Part shown: in pieces, positions 61,228 through 64,000 of the stretch
How the letters are laid out: each line of letters begins with the position of its first letter
Numbering within the stretch: position 1 is the first letter of the stretch
Assembly: GCA_964549335.1 (NCBI GenBank)
Contig: CAZJUQ010000005.1
Span: 1 to 64,000, forward strand
Direction: 5' to 3'
Origin: Sulfidibacterium sp964549335
GTDB taxonomy: Bacteria > Bacteroidota > Bacteroidia > Bacteroidales > F082
Length of the DNA stretch: 64,000 bases
Notes under the pieces: model-generated
What the model was told of the DNA's origin: nothing
What the model saw: the letters and a program-made list of their open reading frames with translations, nothing else
The model's database searches: none
Made by a program: the position numbers and the translations under genes

Positions 61228-63804
61228 TTAATTTTTAATAAGTTTTACCGGATTAAGTTTCTCCTTTATCAAACCCAAATAGTAGTTTTTAAATGTAGCA
61301 TACCACGGATTTGAAAAAACTTCGTCAGCGGGTTTGTCGTGGTTTTGCCGGTATAATTTTGCCAGTTTCCGCTGATAAACACGCGTAATAACGGGGTCAA
61401 CATTCATTTTACGCAAAAGTTCAAGGTAACGGTACGCCTCTTGGTAATCATTGTTTTTTAGAAAATATTCCAATGTTTGAGTGGTGATAGTCCTTGAGTT
61501 TTGTTTCTCAACAAATTGATACAAGGGAGCAAATCCTGTATTAAAACGCGACAAATTTCCACTTTTGAAACGGCGCTCCAAAGCAACATAATCATCTATC
61601 GACTTTGAAAATCCGTCTTTAAATATTTTCCGTTTCAACATTTTGAACCTTGCGTTAAAATCGAACAACTGACCGTATGAGGCTATTGTTTTCCGTATAT
61701 TTTCATCATTGGCATCACATACGTTTCCTCGATTTTGCATCGATATTAATTTATCGTAGCTTTTTTGTGCCCTGTCTATCTCTCCCCTTTTTACCCGTAA
61801 TGCGATATTAGCGCACAGGTTATCTATTTCCTGCCGAACCGACATGCATATCCGCCTGTTAATCCTGTTTTGCAATTTCAATATTTCGCCGTTTATCTTT
61901 TTGTTGTCCGTCTGTTTATATCTTTTTTGCAATTCTTTAACCTCATCAATAGTCTTTTCCGCTTCGTCAAGTCTGTTGGCCCAAATTTGCAACGAAGCAT
62001 TTCGTAAATATTCCAAAGCCACGGGAGTAAAACTCTTTTTCAAAACACGGTGCAATTCCGGTGAATGAAAATCGAAATAGAGATTTTCCATTTCGTAAGC
62101 CTGCGAAAGGTAATCCATGGCTTCCGTCACTTTTCCTTTGTCGTAATCCATTTCACCCTGTTGCAAAAGTTCTATGTAAACGCTGTATGCAATAGCATTC
62201 AACGTACTGTCTCCTATTGAACCGAAATCTTTCAAATGACGGTATTTTCGTACAAATTCAGCGGTATTGTCCACATATTTTCTTGCCGACACGAGTTCCC
62301 TGTTTTTCAGAAGTGTATTTATCGCATAAATATCGCTGTTCAATTTCCGCCTGCAATAACCGGCAAAAAGGTTCTCTATGGTCGAATCGCGGATACCGGC
62401 ATTGGCAAGTAAAGCGTTGTTAATAAACTCAACCGAGCCGTTCCCGAGCCTTGACAACTCAATAAGACGGTCGCGATAGCGTGGAAACCTGATTTTCAGA
62501 TGCGAAAACGAGGTGTCGTTCAAATGTTTTTTAAACAGTTTATCGGCTTTGCCGTAATATTCTTTAAACATCTTTCCGTTTCCTGCTTTCAGGGCACTTA
62601 CGGCAACACTTGCGTATGACGAAAGCAAACCGTCATATAACTTGGCATATGCATTAATAAACCCGGCGTTTCTTTTTACGTTATCAAAATTTTTGTACAA
62701 ATATGATGCGTTATCAAGCATAATCAACCCGAAAACATAATTTTTTTGCTCCGACATTTCAACGGCTTTTTTCACAAAACCGTCAAATACCATACGCATA
62801 ACACTTCCGCAATCTGATAGCGGGGAGTAATATTTTTCAACCGACTTTAATATTCCGAGTGTATTTTCGTTTTGAAATTCCGAAGCAAACTCTTTAAAGC
62901 TGCCCGCTTGAAAGGGTTGTAATTTTCGGGCCTCAACAATTGCCGTTTCCGAAAGCGCTATATATTCATCAACAAATTTACGACAATCGTTTTGCGAAGG
63001 CGGCACCGTCAGTTTTTGTTTCATCAAGGTCTTTTCGCGCAAGAGCATCCGTCCGGCTTTTTCCTGCTTTTTCAATAAATTTTCGGTATCAAGCCGGTTC
63101 AGGTGCAGGTTACCCTCAAAATCGTGTTTTGCCGCATAATTGTTCAACCTGTTAAAAGCCAAAAGTGCGGCAAAAACCTCGGAAGGAGGATTGTCGGGTT
63201 TCAGGTTCATTTTGTCGAAATATTTCAACATTTTCGAATACAATAGCGAATAACCGTAATAGTTGTTTATAAGATTTGCCGTCCTTAAAAAACGTTCAAG
63301 ATTTTCGTGAGAAAACACCGCTTTTGTTACGGTAAAATAGGGTGAAGGTAAATTTCTGACATTAGCGGTTTTTTGCAACAGGACGGTTCCTGCGTTAAAT
63401 GCCAACTTTTGACTGTAAGTTTCGTAACCCAAACCGGTTTTTAACTTTATAAGCACCAATACCGAATCGGGAACAAGCAAGGTGTCGATAACAAAATCGC
63501 GGAACTTTATGTCGCCGTCAGCCTTTTTACCGTAAAACCGGTATTTTATTTTATAAAAATCCTTTTGCCCTGAAAATTCGTACCATACCGAAAAGGTAAG
63601 ATTCACATTTAGAGAATAAATATTTACAGAATTGTTTGAAGCAAGCAAGCTGAAAATATTATACATGGCACCGTTGCCGCCGTATTTGGAATAATTGAGG
63701 TCTAATTTCCGGTTCAGGCTGAAACTCTGTGCCGGGGAAGGCTTTACCCAAGTCTGAAAAACAAATAAAAACAACAAAAAATAATTAACAGCACTAATTT
63801 TCAC
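61228..63804 (-). CDS. Exported helical-repeat protein of unknown function, 858 residues
   Basis: GTG start at 63804. Signal peptide ~1-26 (FLLFLFVFQTWVKPSPAQ). The first ~150 residues look like a beta domain (NVNLTFSVWYEFSGQKDFYK). The rest is helical and weakly TPR-like (MDYLSQAYEMENLYFDFHSP, NRLDEAEKTIDEVKELQKRY, YQEAYRYLELLRKM). I do not recognise the family. The gene begins 12 bp after the stop of the gene at the right edge and is probably co-transcribed with it. Periplasmic location is inferred. It may be another scaffold-type protein like the TPR protein at 54017 but has no visible barrel partner in the window. Confidence 0.72.
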   Translation of the reverse strand: MKISAVNYFLLFLFVFQTWVKPSPAQSFSLNRKLDLNYSKYGGNGAMYNIFSLLASNNSVNIYSLNVNLTFSVWYEFSGQKDFYKIKYRFYGKKADGDIKFRDFVIDTLLVPDSVLVLIKLKTGLGYETYSQKLAFNAGTVLLQKTANVRNLPSPYFTVTKAVFSHENLERFLRTANLINNYYGYSLLYSKMLKYFDKMNLKPDNPPSEVFAALLAFNRLNNYAAKHDFEGNLHLNRLDTENLLKKQEKAGRMLLREKTLMKQKLTVPPSQNDCRKFVDEYIALSETAIVEARKLQPFQAGSFKEFASEFQNENTLGILKSVEKYYSPLSDCGSVMRMVFDGFVKKAVEMSEQKNYVFGLIMLDNASYLYKNFDNVKRNAGFINAYAKLYDGLLSSYASVAVSALKAGNGKMFKEYYGKADKLFKKHLNDTSFSHLKIRFPRYRDRLIELSRLGNGSVEFINNALLANAGIRDSTIENLFAGYCRRKLNSDIYAINTLLKNRELVSARKYVDNTAEFVRKYRHLKDFGSIGDSTLNAIAYSVYIELLQQGEMDYDKGKVTEAMDYLSQAYEMENLYFDFHSPELHRVLKKSFTPVALEYLRNASLQIWANRLDEAEKTIDEVKELQKRYKQTDNKKINGEILKLQNRINRRICMSVRQEIDNLCANIALRVKRGEIDRAQKSYDKLISMQNRGNVCDANDENIRKTIASYGQLFDFNARFKMLKRKIFKDGFSKSIDDYVALERRFKSGNLSRFNTGFAPLYQFVEKQNSRTITTQTLEYFLKNNDYQEAYRYLELLRKMNVDPVITRVYQRKLAKLYRQNHDKPADEVFSNPWYATFKNYYLGLIKEKLNPVKLIKN

Positions 63805-63816
63805 CTCTCTATCATT

Positions 63817-64000
63817 TTATTTTTTTTCGATGGCAAGGGTAAGTTTACGGTACCAAGCTTCTCCGAATTTCCTGATTAACGGTTCCTCAAGGTATTTGTA
63901 CAAGGGCATGTTCTCTTTTTTCCCCTTGAGTAACGCCACATTACAAATATCCCATTTGTGATAGTTCACGGCGATGTGATTTTTCAGTTTGGACACCCTG
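63817..64000 (-). CDS. C-terminal end of an unidentified gene, runs off the right edge
   Basis: Sixty codons and a TAA at 63817-63819, read on the minus strand. The text includes HIAVNYHKWDICNVALLKGK and LYKYLEEPLIRKFGEAWYRK. The basic, aromatic and Leu-rich composition fits a soluble, helical cytoplasmic protein. The N-terminus is outside the window and I could not assign a family. The next gene starts 12 bp downstream, so it is probably the first member or an upstream member of the same transcript. Confidence 0.65.
   Translation of the reverse strand, partial: RVSKLKNHIAVNYHKWDICNVALLKGKKENMPLYKYLEEPLIRKFGEAWYRKLTLAIEKK

Noticed and set aside
1..64000. tRNA, rRNA, CRISPR arrays, insertion sequences and prophage genes
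   Set aside because: No cloverleaf-like segments, short spaced repeats, transposases or integrases were seen on either strand while reading; a tRNA or RNA-family search was not run.

Overview
The window is a chromosomal segment from a member of the Bacteroidota, most likely a Bacteroidales/Marinilabiliales-type marine or sediment bacterium. The evidence is: moderate-to-low GC (judged by eye), many -7 boxes of the Bacteroidota form TAnnTTTG a short distance upstream of starts, four secreted proteins with a type IX secretion (T9SS) C-terminal sorting domain or the remains of one, signal peptides cleaved before Gln, DUF4294 and C10 peptidase families, and core genes (rpoN, rnpA, yidD, rpmF, fabH, murB, ftsE, yebC) of Bacteroidota type. 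I see no tRNA, rRNA, CRISPR array, insertion sequence or phage gene, so this looks like ordinary chromosome with accessory surface genes.

Layout. 1-1903: a broken remnant of a surface protein and a seven-repeat FG-GAP-like T9SS cargo protein. 2269-14466: two complete RND tripartite efflux systems pointing at each other (adaptor-permease-outer membrane factor on +, outer membrane factor-adaptor-permease on -) with one small beta-barrel gene between them. 14680-18394: an outer-membrane protein and a GH2 beta-mannosidase. 18544-27625: an old-yellow-enzyme/FadH-type oxidoreductase, a CotH-like plus beta-helix lipoprotein, and a C10 (streptopain-type) protease with six exact-length FN3 repeats. 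27783-32334: orphan LytTR response regulator, DUF4294 protein, DUF438/hemerythrin/PAS protein, S28/S37-type peptidase and a small hypothetical protein. 32558-38702: sigma-54, PAP2-like membrane protein, rnpA, yidD, a Prc/CtpA-like S41 protease and an O-antigen-ligase-like protein. 38804-45455: SPOR-domain outer-membrane protein, a 40-residue membrane protein, yceD-rpmF-fabH, then a selenium operon: mnmH and a cysteine desulfurase-SelD fusion. 45532-53861: a very large T9SS protein, a small beta-barrel protein, murB, two glycosyltransferases and ftsE. 54017-64000: a giant TPR protein paired with an outer-membrane beta-barrel protein, a T9SS cargo protein, yebC, an orphan 858-residue secreted protein and the end of one more gene.

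How the genes work together. The clearest functional unit is the selenium module: the fusion protein carries both the enzyme that can mobilise selenium from selenocysteine and the enzyme that activates selenide to selenophosphate, and the gene just before it (3 bp gap) makes the tRNA 2-selenouridine synthase that uses selenophosphate. The ribosomal protein L32 gene encoded a little upstream has lost its zinc-ribbon cysteines although it sits in the canonical yceD-rpmF-fabH position. The two efflux systems are self-contained and have no adjacent regulator. The rest is largely envelope biology: export (T9SS cargo), outer-membrane barrels, peptidoglycan (murB, SPOR), cell division (ftsE) and surface polysaccharide (glycosyltransferases, O-antigen ligase family).
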